DNA of 64,000 bases from Pseudomonadota bacterium (GCA_023412495.1 JAEYNP010000097.1:117338-181337), one strand, 5' to 3'. Positions 45,585-54,782 are shown, counted from the first letter of the stretch. The notes: generated by a model from the sequence alone, not told the origin. Numbers and translations are program-made.

Positions 45585-48044
45585 ATGCTCAAAGCTTACA
45601 GACTCGAGGCCGGTCGACGGCAGGCTGTCCATCTTCCCCCGCTGCCTCTTACCGCCGAACAGACGCACGAGGCGCAACAACTTCTCGAACAGGGCGGGGA
45701 AGTAAACCCTTTCCTTCTCGATCTCATCAACCACCGAGTCGAACCCGGCGTCAGCAAGGCGGCCCGGATCAAGGCTGAATGGCTCCATGATGTGGCGCTC
45801 GGCAAGGTGCAGGTGGCGCTCCTGTCGCCGGAGCAGGCTGTGGCTATGCTCGGGACGATGGGTGGCGGCTACAATGTTCACTCTCTGATCGAGTTGCTGC
45901 AAGTCGATGCCCTCGCGCCGGCGTCCGCCAGTGCCCTCAAGGGGCTGACCAAGATCTACGATGGTTTTGACCGGTTGACGGCGATGGCCGGAAATAATGC
46001 ATTCGCCCGGGAGGTCATCGAGTCCTGGGCGCGGGCGGAATGGTTCACTTCGGCGCCCGCGCTGCCCGAGTCTCTCGTCCTGAAGATCTACAAGGTCGAC
46101 GGCGAGATCAATACCGACGACTTTTCGCCGGGCAACCAGGCCCAGTCCCGGGCGGATATCCCCCTGCACGCCACTTTCTTCGGGGGCAAACGCTTTCCGG
46201 ACGGGATAGAGACCATAGCCGTTCTGCGTAAAGATGGGCGGGTGGCATTCGCCGGGGACGTGGTGGGCACCGGCTCCTCCCGGAAATCGGCGGTCAACTC
46301 GCTGCTCTGGCACACCGGCGAGGATATTCCCTACGTCCCAAACAAGCGAACGGGCGGCGTGGTGCTCGGCGGGATAATCGCTCCGATTTTCTACGCCACG
46401 GCCAGGGATGCCGGAATCCTGCCCATCGAATGCGAGGTGGAAAAGCTCGCCACAGGAGACACCGTCACCTTCAAGCCCTTCCAGTGGATCCTTACCAATC
46501 AGCGCGGCGATGAAATCCCCCTGAAGCCCGCGCCCGTGACGCTCCTCGACGAGTACCGGGCCGGCGGCCGGCTGAACCTCATCATCGGCAAGCAGCTGAC
46601 CCGCTCGGCCTGCGCCTTCCTCGGTCTGCCTTTCCCCGAATTCTTCAAGGAAACGGTGAATCCCGTGCCGAGGCCGGGGCAGGGCTACACCCTGGCCCAG
46701 AAGATCGTCGGCCGGGCCTGCGGCCTTGAAGGGGTCCTGCCGGGCACGGTCTGCGAACCGAAGATGACCACCGTCGGCTCCCAGGATACCACGGGACCGA
46801 TGACTATGCAGGAGATCGCCGAACTCGCCTGCCTGCGTTTCAAGGCCGAGCTCTTCATGCAGTCGTTCTGCCACACGGCGGCCTACCCCAAGGCTTCGGA
46901 TTTCGGCCGGTGGAAGATCATGCAGGAGACCAGCGTCGAGTGCGGCGGAGTGGCGCTCAAGCCGGGCGACGGAGTCGTCCACCCCTGGCTCAATCGGATG
47001 CTTCTGCCCGACACGGTGGGCACCGGCGGCGATTCCCACACCCGGTTCCCCCTGGGCATCTCCTTCCCGGCCGGCTCGGGCCTCGTGGCCTTCGCCGCCG
47101 CCCTCGGCTTCATGCCGATGGAGATGCCGCCCTCGGTGCTGGTCCGCTTTTCCGGGCGGCGGCGGCCGGGGATCACCGTCCGCGACATGGTCAACGCCAT
47201 CCCTTATGAGGCCATTCGCCAGGGTCTTTTGACTGTTGCCAAGAAGGGCAAGAAGAACATCTTCGCCGGGGCCGTCCTCGAGATAGAGGGGGTTGACGAC
47301 CTTTCCGTGGAGGAGGCCTTCGAGCTGACCGACGCCTCGGCCGAGCGCAGCGCCGCCGCCTGCACGGTACGCCTGCCGGTGGCGACGGTGACGGAGTATG
47401 TCCGGGGAAACGTGGAGCTGCTGCAGTCCCTGGTGGCGGACGGCTACCGCGACCGCGACTGCCTTACGCGCCGCATCGCCGCCATGGAGGCCTGGCTGGC
47501 CGCCCCGATGCTCCTGGAGCGGGACCAGCACGCCGAATACGAGGCGGTGACCGAGATCGATCTCGCCGCGCTCAGTGAACCGCTCCTGGCCTGCCCGAAC
47601 GACCCGGACGACGTCCGGCCCCTGAGCGAAGTGGCGGGTGACAGGGTCGACGAGGCTTTCATCGGTTCCTGCATGACCCATCTGAGCCATCTGCAGGCGG
47701 CTTCCCGGCTTCTGGCCGGCCAGCCCTACGCCGAGGCCCGGTTGTGGGTCGCACCTTCCACCCGTATGGACCTCGAGGCGGTGCGGCGGGAGGGGGGACT
47801 TGCGGTCTTCGCCCAGGTCGGCGGACGGGTGGAGATCCCCGGCTGCAGCCTGTGCATGGGCAATCAGGCGAGGGTCAGGCCGGGGACCACGGTGATCTCC
47901 ACTTCGACCCGCAACTTCGACAATCGCCTGGGCGACGGCACCAGGGTCTATCTCGCCTCCACCGAACTGACGGCGGTCAGCGGCCTGAAGGGAGCCCTGC
48001 CCACCGTAAGGGAGTATTTCGACTTCCTGGCCAGAAAGGAGTAA
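45585..48044 (+). CDS. acnB: Bifunctional aconitate hydratase 2 / 2-methylisocitrate dehydratase
   Basis: AcnB-type aconitase, 819 aa (E. coli 865). The swivel domain comes before the catalytic domains, as in AcnB: GGGYNVHSLIELL (N-terminal helical domain), DDFSPGNQAQSRADIPLHA (swivel), then TGGDSHTRFPLGISFPAGSG, IGSCMTHLSHL and GCSLCMGNQARV, which hold the three [4Fe-4S] Cys ligands. Interconverts citrate and isocitrate. Located with gltA 9 kb away, kor and gdh, it completes the oxidative citrate-to-isocitrate step; icd is not in the window. Confidence 0.95.
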   Translation: MLKAYRLEAGRRQAVHLPPLPLTAEQTHEAQQLLEQGGEVNPFLLDLINHRVEPGVSKAARIKAEWLHDVALGKVQVALLSPEQAVAMLGTMGGGYNVHSLIELLQVDALAPASASALKGLTKIYDGFDRLTAMAGNNAFAREVIESWARAEWFTSAPALPESLVLKIYKVDGEINTDDFSPGNQAQSRADIPLHATFFGGKRFPDGIETIAVLRKDGRVAFAGDVVGTGSSRKSAVNSLLWHTGEDIPYVPNKRTGGVVLGGIIAPIFYATARDAGILPIECEVEKLATGDTVTFKPFQWILTNQRGDEIPLKPAPVTLLDEYRAGGRLNLIIGKQLTRSACAFLGLPFPEFFKETVNPVPRPGQGYTLAQKIVGRACGLEGVLPGTVCEPKMTTVGSQDTTGPMTMQEIAELACLRFKAELFMQSFCHTAAYPKASDFGRWKIMQETSVECGGVALKPGDGVVHPWLNRMLLPDTVGTGGDSHTRFPLGISFPAGSGLVAFAAALGFMPMEMPPSVLVRFSGRRRPGITVRDMVNAIPYEAIRQGLLTVAKKGKKNIFAGAVLEIEGVDDLSVEEAFELTDASAERSAAACTVRLPVATVTEYVRGNVELLQSLVADGYRDRDCLTRRIAAMEAWLAAPMLLERDQHAEYEAVTEIDLAALSEPLLACPNDPDDVRPLSEVAGDRVDEAFIGSCMTHLSHLQAASRLLAGQPYAEARLWVAPSTRMDLEAVRREGGLAVFAQVGGRVEIPGCSLCMGNQARVRPGTTVISTSTRNFDNRLGDGTRVYLASTELTAVSGLKGALPTVREYFDFLARKE

Positions 48045-48199
48045 CAACTTTCATGGTGAGCTTTTTCCCCGGCATCTCCTTGCCCGGGAAAGGCGCGCGG
48101 GGTATGCTGGAGTCAGAAAAAAATTTCTTTGCTCTTTTCAACCTGCTGAGGGGAGAATAACAGGATGAATTTCCAAGGTGCCAAGCCGGGGAGGGAGTC

Positions 48200-48463
48200 A
48201 TGAAGGAAGAATACAACTACACCCTTACCGTTCCGTTGTCAGACCTGGACTTCGCCATGCAACTGCTCGGCGAGGTCCGGGCCGATCACCCCCGGATGCG
48301 GCTGGCCCGCAAGCCGCATCGGGGCGGCAATGCCCGATTCTATCTCTCCTTTCCGTTTGCCGGTATGCGCACCGATCTTGCCTTTCAGAAATGGTTTGCC
48401 GAGAAGAATCCCGGCAACTGGGATCTCTTCGGACCCAACTACGGAATCTGGGGACTCTCCTGA
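48200..48463 (+). CDS. Conserved-looking small protein of unknown function
   Basis: 87 aa with GGGAGG 6 bases before the ATG. Sequence begins MKEEYNYTLTVPLSDLDFAMQLLGEV, then a basic middle (RMRLARKPHRGGNARF), and an aromatic-rich end (FGPNYGIWGL). No recognised domain or membrane segment. The compact mixed alpha/beta look and the ribosome-binding site support a real gene. It ends inside the tail of the convergent TPR-methyltransferase (25 bp overlap). Confidence 0.6.
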   Translation: MKEEYNYTLTVPLSDLDFAMQLLGEVRADHPRMRLARKPHRGGNARFYLSFPFAGMRTDLAFQKWFAEKNPGNWDLFGPNYGIWGLS

Positions 48464-49749
48464 TTTTTCTCAAGGAGATATAACTCGCCGGGCAGCCATT
48501 TGCCTTTTTCCTTGCGGATGTTGTGAGGCATTCGGCTTCGGACCCTGAAACCGGCGGCGGAAGCGCAGGTTTGCAGGTAGTCCGGATGGTGGGCGTACCT
48601 TCCGGAAGGCAGGAGTTCGTAGCCGGGGCGGTCGCTGGTTTCGATGGAGCAGGCAATAAATCCCTTCTCGCCCGATTTGGCGGCAAGGAGGGGAAATAGA
48701 GGCTGCAAGTCGCCGAGATAGATGAAGACGTCTGCGGCTACGAAGAGCTCGTACCGTTCCTCACCCCTCAACAGAAATGGCATGATCTCGGCATTTTCCA
48801 GGTGATCGTAGAGATCTTTGGCGCGAGCCTGCGACAACATCCGTTCGGATACGTCGACCCCGGCGAGCCTGTTCGTTATGGCGCGGAAGGGAGCACCCGA
48901 CAGGCCGGTGCCGCAGCCAAGGTCGAGAGCGGTCGAAAAGGGCAGGGCCTCCGGTACTTCGGCCATGACGAGTCCCGCCAGCGCGGAAGGCACCGAATAT
49001 CCCAGAACGTTTTGAATGTGCTCGTCGAAACGGCCGGCGTACCTATCGAAGGTTTCCTCGACATATTCACGGGGTGCTGTAACAGTGGGGGTGCCGGACA
49101 GGGCGGCGTGCATGTGGCGGGCGGCTTGGTGGTGCGGGGCGATTTTCATCAGGCGTTCGAGGATTGCCCGGGCCTTGTCGAGGTTGCCCAGCGCATTGCA
49201 GATCCCGGCGAGATTGTAAAGGGCATCCACGTTGCCGGGATCGAGATTGACGCTCTTCTCCAGGCACCAGCCGGCCCGACCGAGGTCTCCTTCTTCGCAG
49301 TAGATGACCCCGAGGTTGTTGAGGGCGAGCGGATAATTCGGCTCGATCCGAACTGCCTGCTCGACCAGTTGCAGACCCTTCTTCTTCTGCCCCTGCTGAT
49401 AGCAGAGTTTCCCCAAGTTGTTGAGAATCTTGGGGTGATGAGGTGCAAGTTCCAAAGCTTTTTCATAGGCCGCTGCTGCGGCTGACGCGTCTCCCCGGGC
49501 TTCCAGGACAGCCCCGAGATTCAGATGCTGCTCGGGGTCATCGGCAGCGGCAGCCACCGTCCGGCGGCAGTAGGCCTCCGCTTCCTCGAGCTTTCCGAGA
49601 TCCCGGCAGACGATGCCCAGGTTGGCAAGCACATTGATGTTTTCCGGTACTGCCTGCAAAACCTGCAGATAGAGGCGCTCCGCCTCATTCAATTGCCCGA
49701 GCCGGTGCAAACGCACGGCTTCTGCGAATATATTCTGTAAATCAGACAT
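48439..49749 (-). CDS. TPR-repeat protein fused to a SAM-dependent methyltransferase
   Basis: 436 aa from ATG 49749. Residues 1-240 contain six or so TPR units (AERLYLQVLQAVPENINVLANLG, AEAYCRRTVAAAADDPEQHLNLG and so on), a protein-interaction scaffold. Residues about 255-430 form a class I methyltransferase with motif I ALDLGCGTGLSG, GVDVSERMLSQAR and FVAADVFIYLGDL. Such TPR-methyltransferases occur in gammaproteobacteria and deltaproteobacteria; the substrate is unknown. Convergent with the 87-residue protein; the kinase gene upstream is 29 bp away. Confidence 0.85.
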   Translation of the reverse strand: MSDLQNIFAEAVRLHRLGQLNEAERLYLQVLQAVPENINVLANLGIVCRDLGKLEEAEAYCRRTVAAAADDPEQHLNLGAVLEARGDASAAAAAYEKALELAPHHPKILNNLGKLCYQQGQKKKGLQLVEQAVRIEPNYPLALNNLGVIYCEEGDLGRAGWCLEKSVNLDPGNVDALYNLAGICNALGNLDKARAILERLMKIAPHHQAARHMHAALSGTPTVTAPREYVEETFDRYAGRFDEHIQNVLGYSVPSALAGLVMAEVPEALPFSTALDLGCGTGLSGAPFRAITNRLAGVDVSERMLSQARAKDLYDHLENAEIMPFLLRGEERYELFVAADVFIYLGDLQPLFPLLAAKSGEKGFIACSIETSDRPGYELLPSGRYAHHPDYLQTCASAAGFRVRSRMPHNIRKEKGKWLPGELYLLEKNQESPQIP

Positions 49750-49778
49750 CTTGGTTACATTCGGAAGAAAATAGACTA

Positions 49779-52052
49779 TTACTTGGAGTACTGACGCTGC
49801 AGGACCGTTTCGATCTCTGCGCGGAGCTGGTCCGGACGAATGGGCTTTGAGACATACCCGTCCATACCGACGGCGAGACATTTTTCCCGATCCCCTTTCA
49901 CAGCATAGGCGGTCATGGCGATGATGGGGACATGGCGGCCGGTGCGATCCTCGCCCTCGCGAATCGTCCTGGTTGTTTCGTAGCCGTCCAGTTCGGGCAT
50001 CTGGATATCCATAAGGATCAGGTCGAAATCGGTTTTGTCGAGTATGCCCAGAGCTTCCCGTCCGTCTCCGGCCGCCGTCACCTTCCAGCCCTCCCTTTCC
50101 AGCACGGAAACGGCCAAGGTTCTATTGATGTATTCGTCCTCAACGAGGAGGATGCGCAGCGGCCGCCGCCGAATAAGCCCTTTGGCGAGCGGAGTGGGCT
50201 GATGCGCGGGGGGAGTTTCCTTCTTGTATCCCGCGCTGCCCAGCGGAAACCTCACGGAGAAATAAAAAATGGTGCCTACCCCCGGTTCGCTTTCGACACA
50301 GATCTTGCCACCCATCATCTCCACTAGTTCGGCGGCGATGACGAGACCGAGACCAGTCCCTCGATGATTGGCGTCGCGGGTGGTGTCGAGCTGGCTGAAA
50401 GCCTTGAAGACGTTGCTGATTTCCTCGCGCGGGATGCCAACGCCGGTATCCCTGATCTGGAAGAGGAGGTTGATCTGGTCGTGGTCACGATTCTCCTGTT
50501 CGAGCTTCTGCACAGTGAGTGTCACACTGCCCTCATTGGTGAACTTGATACCGTTGCCGACCAGGTTCATGAGAATCTGGTGCAGCTTATCGGCATCGCC
50601 GTGCAGGATGTCGGGAATACTCTCGTCGCATTCGACGTGGAGGCCAATCGATTTCTGGGCGGCGGTTATCCCCAGGATTTCGATGGCATCGGCAAGGGTA
50701 TTGCGCAGGCTGAAAGGAGCGATGGCCAGCGAAAGCTTGCCCGCCTCGATCTTCGAGAAGTCGAGAATATCGTTGATCAGCTTCAGCAGCCTTTCCGCCG
50801 AGGTGTGCACCATCTCCAGGTAGGTGCGCTGGTGGCCCGAGATATCGGAATTGAGGACAAGGTCGGTAAGGCCGATGATGCCGTTCATCGGCGTGCGGAT
50901 TTCATGGCTCATGTTGGCCAGGAAGACGCTCTTGTTCCTTTCCGCCTGTTCCGCCCGCTCCTTGGCCTTTTTCAATTCATCGACGGCGTTTTTTCGCTTG
51001 AGGACATCGCCGATGTGGCGGGCGACGAATGCCATCAGTTCCTTGTCTTTTTCAGTGTAGATGATCCGGTTGTAGCTCTGAACGGCGACAACGCCGCACA
51101 AATTGTCGAGATAGAAGGGGGCGCCCAGCCAGGAGTAGGGCCTGGTTCCCATGCACTCCATATTGTTTTGTCGACAGATCACGTCGTAGTTGTCGGGGGT
51201 GAGCAAAAGCGGTTGCCTGGACTTGAGGAGATAGGCGGTGATCGAATTCTTCCGGTGATCGAGTTGTATTTCCATGCCCTGGAACTGAGGGTCCCTGGTG
51301 TCGACAAGATAGGGAAATTTAATATATTTGCCATCATTACGCTTTTCCACCAGGGCAATGAAGAAGTTTTCCGCATGGATGAGGCGGCCGACGATCCGAT
51401 GGATCCGCGGATACAGCTCGGCGACATATTCCGCGGCATGTGCCTCCTCGCTGATCTCGTAGAGTGCGGTTCTTAACCGTTCAGAATACTCCAGAGCCCG
51501 CATCGATTCCAGCTGCTGCTGAATGATCGACATGCTTTTGAGCCGTGACCCGATAACCGCTGCTAGCGTCTGTTTGGCCTGAATACCCGTGGGGGTGAAG
51601 GAGTAATGGTCGGGCCTTCCGAAATAGAGGAGTCCGTGAAGTTTCGCCTGATCGAGGATCGGGATGATCAGGTGGACTCGGTTTCCGGTTTCGGCCAAAA
51701 AGTCGACTTCGTGGGTATCCTTGATTTCCACGGGGTTGCCGCTGACCTGCAGCTCTTCGATGAGGGGGTAATCGGCAGGAATCCCGGCTGGAACGTTTTT
51801 CCTGCCACGCACCGCCGGTGGTGGGAGAAAGGTGTTACGGGTCTTGTCGGGAAAATAAATTTCAATAAAAACATCTTCGAGTTTCGTGAAGATAGAAGTG
51901 TGGAGAAAATCGGAGAGCTGTTCGACGGTATCCGTTGAACGTTGGCCGACGGTGAGTTCTATAACAAGATCCAGAATGGGATGCGTGGGAACAGCTTTAA
52001 TATTTCTGGTGATATCCTGCATATGAGTACAACATGTCGAATAGATATCCAT
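49779..52052 (-). CDS. GAF-domain hybrid sensor histidine kinase
   Basis: Soluble kinase, 757 aa. Two GAF-like domains (about 25-170 and 205-350, the second with SWLGAPFYLDNLCGVVAVQSY), a coiled coil (355-375), HisKA with phospho-acceptor His383 (MSHEIRTPMNG), HATPase (NLVGNGIKFTN, DTGVGIPREE, GTGLGLVIA) and a C-terminal receiver (LLVEDEYINR, LMDIQMPELDG, VSKPI). No membrane segment. It could phosphorylate its own receiver and pass on through a phosphotransfer protein not seen here. The start is provisional because the ATG has only a weak GGGGA nearby; an internal ATG exists at 52022. Confidence 0.88.
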   Translation of the reverse strand: MDIYSTCCTHMQDITRNIKAVPTHPILDLVIELTVGQRSTDTVEQLSDFLHTSIFTKLEDVFIEIYFPDKTRNTFLPPPAVRGRKNVPAGIPADYPLIEELQVSGNPVEIKDTHEVDFLAETGNRVHLIIPILDQAKLHGLLYFGRPDHYSFTPTGIQAKQTLAAVIGSRLKSMSIIQQQLESMRALEYSERLRTALYEISEEAHAAEYVAELYPRIHRIVGRLIHAENFFIALVEKRNDGKYIKFPYLVDTRDPQFQGMEIQLDHRKNSITAYLLKSRQPLLLTPDNYDVICRQNNMECMGTRPYSWLGAPFYLDNLCGVVAVQSYNRIIYTEKDKELMAFVARHIGDVLKRKNAVDELKKAKERAEQAERNKSVFLANMSHEIRTPMNGIIGLTDLVLNSDISGHQRTYLEMVHTSAERLLKLINDILDFSKIEAGKLSLAIAPFSLRNTLADAIEILGITAAQKSIGLHVECDESIPDILHGDADKLHQILMNLVGNGIKFTNEGSVTLTVQKLEQENRDHDQINLLFQIRDTGVGIPREEISNVFKAFSQLDTTRDANHRGTGLGLVIAAELVEMMGGKICVESEPGVGTIFYFSVRFPLGSAGYKKETPPAHQPTPLAKGLIRRRPLRILLVEDEYINRTLAVSVLEREGWKVTAAGDGREALGILDKTDFDLILMDIQMPELDGYETTRTIREGEDRTGRHVPIIAMTAYAVKGDREKCLAVGMDGYVSKPIRPDQLRAEIETVLQRQYSK

Positions 52053-52288
52053 TCCCCAAAAGTCGAGTCGAGAGCTTCTTCCGTACCGAATTTACCCCTG
52101 CAACTTTTTAATAATATCAGAAAAAAAGAATGAGATGAAGGCGGGGTCCCGGAAAAAGATATTGGCCGCTCTTTTTTCGGGTCCAGAGGATAATAGTATG
52201 TTCGTAATGTATTTTTGCGAGAGGGAGGTGTGATTTCGATGCACAGTTAGCGGCAGTTCCGCTAGGGATGTGCGGGAGAGCGAGGGGG

Positions 52289-52314
52289 CCCTGCCGGTTT
52301 TATTCCCGGCAGGG
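52289..52314. repeat. 9-bp hairpin downstream of the FAH-family gene
   Basis: CCCTGCCGG and CCGGCAGGG form a stem with an 8-base loop, 28 bp beyond the stop of the leftward gene. No T-run, so termination is unproven. The rest of the gap to 52052 shows nothing. Confidence 0.45.
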
Positions 52315-52341
52315 GAAACACCGGCACGGTTTTGGCCCGGC

Positions 52342-53076
52342 TTACTGGCTCAGCGGTTGCTCGAGAAGCCGTTCGGCCCGCACCGGATTCTTGAGGATGC
52401 CGATCCCTTCTATCTCCACTTCCACCTCATCGCCGTGATGCAGGGGACCGACGCCGCTGGGGGTGCCGGTGACGATGATGTCTCCCGGCTCCAAGGTGAA
52501 ATTTTTGGAGACGAAGGCTATGATTTCCGGGATCTTGAAGATCATGTGCCGGGTGTTGGAATGCTGCACCACCTGCCCGTTTTTCCGGCAGATGATATCG
52601 AGATTCTGCGGGTCGCCGATTCTCTCCGGCGGCACGATCACCGGACCGATGGGTCCGAATGTGTCGAGCGACTTGCCGCGATACCATCCCGACTTGTCGC
52701 CCTTCTGGAGGTTGCGCTGGCTGACGTCATTGAAGCAGGTGAAGCCGAGGATATGGTCCATGGCGGCGGAGGCCTGCACATTTTTCACCCGGTCCTTGAT
52801 GATGATGGCCAGTTCCGCCTCATGGTCCGTCCGGGAGTTGGGGAAACCGTAGTCCTCGACGAAGGCTGGCAGGACGATGGCATCGCCGGGGCCGATCAGG
52901 ACGTTGGGCGTCTTGGGGAAGAGCACCGGTTCGGTGGGGATCGCCTCGGTGAAGTTTCGGACATCTACCGACTGGCTCTCCTTGATGTGTTCCAGATAAT
53001 TCAGGCCCAGGGCCACGATTTTGCTGGGCTTGAGCTGATAGGTGCCGCCGCCGGCGATGGGGAGGGTAATTGTCAT
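52342..53076 (-). CDS. Fumarylacetoacetate hydrolase (FAH) family protein
   Basis: 244 aa. FAH fold enzymes cleave C-C bonds in beta-diketo acids or decarboxylate/isomerise such compounds with Mg2+. Visible: KIVALGLNYLEHIKES, the DYGFPNSRTDHEAELAIII metal-ligand region, FTCFNDVSQRNLQKGDKSGWYRGKSLDTFGP and PGDIIVTGTPSGVGPLHHGD. About the size of acylpyruvate hydrolases (YcgM type, 219 aa). Substrate is uncertain. It stands between thiC and a sensor kinase without an obvious pathway partner. Confidence 0.85.
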   Translation of the reverse strand: MTITLPIAGGGTYQLKPSKIVALGLNYLEHIKESQSVDVRNFTEAIPTEPVLFPKTPNVLIGPGDAIVLPAFVEDYGFPNSRTDHEAELAIIIKDRVKNVQASAAMDHILGFTCFNDVSQRNLQKGDKSGWYRGKSLDTFGPIGPVIVPPERIGDPQNLDIICRKNGQVVQHSNTRHMIFKIPEIIAFVSKNFTLEPGDIIVTGTPSGVGPLHHGDEVEVEIEGIGILKNPVRAERLLEQPLSQ

Positions 53077-53152
53077 GACGTCCTCGCTATAGGGGGCTGT
53101 GGTAAATCATTGCCCCGCATTATACCATTCTTTCCCGCATGTAGCGCAATTT

Positions 53153-54454
53153 TCAGGGAGCACAGCTCCGCTGCCGGCCGTTCATCACCTTGTAGGCGCA
53201 GAACTCGCCACACATGGTGCAGGCCCCGTGTTCGCCGGTAAGCTCGGCTTTTTCCGCCCGGCGCCTGCGGGCAAGGGCCGGATCGAGGGCCAGCTCATAC
53301 TGCTTCTCCCAGTCGAGGGCCTTGCGGGCCTTGGAGATGGCGATGTCCCTGTCGATCGCCCCCGGTATGCCCTTGACGATGTCGGCGGCGTGGCCCGCGA
53401 GACGGGTCGCCATGACACCGGCATGGACATCCTCGGGAGTGGGCAGGCAGAGATGTTCGCTTGGGGTGACGTAGCAGAGGAAGTCGGCCCCGGCTGAAGC
53501 GGCGATGGCCCCGCCGATGGCGCTGGTGATATGGTCGTAGCCGGGGGCGATATCGGTCACCAGCGGCCCCAGCACATAGAAGGGGGCGCCGTGGCAGAGT
53601 CGCTTCTGCAGCTGGATGTTTGCCTCGATCTGGTTGAGTGGAACGTGGCCCGGGCCTTCGATCATTACCTGGATGCCCCGGCCCCAGGCCCTCTGGGTGA
53701 GTTCGCCCAAAAGCAGCAGCTCGTGGATTTGGGCCCGGTCGGTGGCGTCGGCGAGACACCCCGGCCGAAAGCCGTCTCCGAGCGAGAGGGTCGCGTCGTA
53801 AGGACGGACCAGTTCGAGCAGCCGGTCGAAGTACTGGTAGAGGGGGTTTTCAGCCTGGTTGTGGGCCATCCAGGCGCAGGTGAAGGAGCCGCCCCGGGAA
53901 ACCACCTCCATGACCCGTCCCTCCCGGTCCATGATGTCCAGCGTCCGCCTCGTCACGCCGCAGTGGACGGTGATGAAGTCGACGCCGTCGTCAAGGTGTT
54001 TCTTGATGCCGGCAAAGATCTCGTCCACTGTCATGTCCACTATGGCCCGGCCCATTCTCACCGTGTCGCAGGCCGCCTGGTAGAGGGGGACCGAGCCGAT
54101 GCAGATGTCGGTTTCGGCGATGATCGCCGACCTGATTTCGTCGATGGGGCCGCCGGTGGAGAGATCCATGAGGGCGTCGGCCCCGGCGCAGACGGCGACA
54201 CGGGCTTTCTCTAGTTCGCGGTCGATGCTGGTATCGTCCTTGCTGGTGCCGATGTTGGCGTTGACGCGGGTACGGATGCCGCGGCCGACGGCGAGCGGCC
54301 GGCCGTTTTTGTGCAGATTGTTATGACAGATGATGGCCGAGCCTCGGGCGATGTGGTCGCGGAGAGTCTCAGGAGCCACGCCGGCCTCGCGGGCGGCCCG
54401 GATCATCTTCTCGGTGATGACTCCCTTTCGGGCGAATTCCATCTGGGTTTTCAT
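53153..54454 (-). CDS. thiC: Phosphomethylpyrimidine synthase ThiC
   Basis: Radical SAM enzyme that converts aminoimidazole ribotide to the HMP phosphate of thiamine. 433 aa, the short form. Visible: GTSKDDTSIDRELEKA, TVDEIFAGIKKH, DYVTVHCGVTR-like FITVHCGVTRRTLDIM, RGGSFTCAWM, LSLGDGFRPGC, QVMIEGPGHVPLNQIE, LGPLVTDIAPGYDHITSAIGGA, and the cluster motif CTMCGEFC near the C-terminus. The Cys spacing is CX2CX3C, not the CX2CX4C of E. coli. ThiC paralogues such as BzaF make hydroxybenzimidazole, but the TPP riboswitch upstream supports ThiC. AGAGGAG precedes the ATG at 54454; the longer frame to 54505 enters a mobile repeat and is unlikely. Confidence 0.93.
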   Translation of the reverse strand: MKTQMEFARKGVITEKMIRAAREAGVAPETLRDHIARGSAIICHNNLHKNGRPLAVGRGIRTRVNANIGTSKDDTSIDRELEKARVAVCAGADALMDLSTGGPIDEIRSAIIAETDICIGSVPLYQAACDTVRMGRAIVDMTVDEIFAGIKKHLDDGVDFITVHCGVTRRTLDIMDREGRVMEVVSRGGSFTCAWMAHNQAENPLYQYFDRLLELVRPYDATLSLGDGFRPGCLADATDRAQIHELLLLGELTQRAWGRGIQVMIEGPGHVPLNQIEANIQLQKRLCHGAPFYVLGPLVTDIAPGYDHITSAIGGAIAASAGADFLCYVTPSEHLCLPTPEDVHAGVMATRLAGHAADIVKGIPGAIDRDIAISKARKALDWEKQYELALDPALARRRRAEKAELTGEHGACTMCGEFCAYKVMNGRQRSCAP

Positions 54455-54472
54455 AGTGGCTCTCCTCTTGCC

Positions 54473-54617
54473 AGGAGCCTGTTGGATTGTGCCCTTTTTT
54501 CCCATCTCTTCGTTAAACTCGAAAAAATTATCCTCGGAATATTAAGTATATGCCTCCGGTAATTTTTCCGAGTTTGCCTCGATCTGAGAAAAAATTGCTA
54601 TAATTCGACAGGCTCCT
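54473..54617. mobile_element. Miniature inverted-repeat element, copy 1
   Basis: 145 bp with terminal inverted repeats: AGGAGCCTGTTGGATT at the left and the reverse complement AGGAGCCTGTCGAATT at the right. It carries no gene. It is clearly homologous to 54924-55066 in opposite orientation (shared: GCCC at 5', CCCATCTCTTCGTTA, AATATTAAG-ATATG, and GCCTCGATCTGAGAAAAAAT near the end). It lies between the riboswitch terminator and the thiC ribosome-binding site. No clear target duplication was found. Confidence 0.85.
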
Positions 54618-54624
54618 AGAAGGC

Positions 54625-54649
54625 AAAAAAATGACCGCAGGAAGCGGTC
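54625..54649 (-). terminator. Intrinsic terminator of the TPP riboswitch
   Basis: On the minus strand GACCGC-TTCCT-GCGGTC is followed by A and seven T residues, 30 bp after the aptamer. This is the likely off-switch of the expression platform. Confidence 0.85.
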
Positions 54650-54675
54650 TTCAGAGGAGCAGAAGCGGCATGCTC

Positions 54676-54776
54676 AGAATGGTCCGTTCCCTACGCCGGT
54701 ATCAGCCGGATCAGGTTCAAAGGGTCGCTCCGTTTTCTGCGGAACTCTCAGTCCGTGGACACCCCCAGGTTTTCCA
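54676..54776 (-). promoter_or_regulatory. TPP riboswitch (THI box) controlling thiC
   Basis: On the minus strand the conserved parts appear in order: GGGGGTG, GACTGAGA near 54749, ACCCTTTGAACCTGATCCGG, then ATACCGGCGTAGGGAAC. These are the TPP-binding J loops and the pyrophosphate helix. With the terminator downstream, the switch should end transcription when thiamine pyrophosphate is plentiful. Confidence 0.95.
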
Positions 54777-54782
54777 GGATGC

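Noticed and set aside
45489..48047. 852-codon minus-strand frame covering acnB
   Set aside because: It mirrors the complete aconitase gene; length alone in GC-rich DNA is not evidence.
48053..48163. Possible 36-residue ORF after acnB (MVSFFPGISLPGKG...)
   Set aside because: The AAGGAG site is too far upstream, composition is unremarkable, and there is no homology I recognise; kept only as a note.
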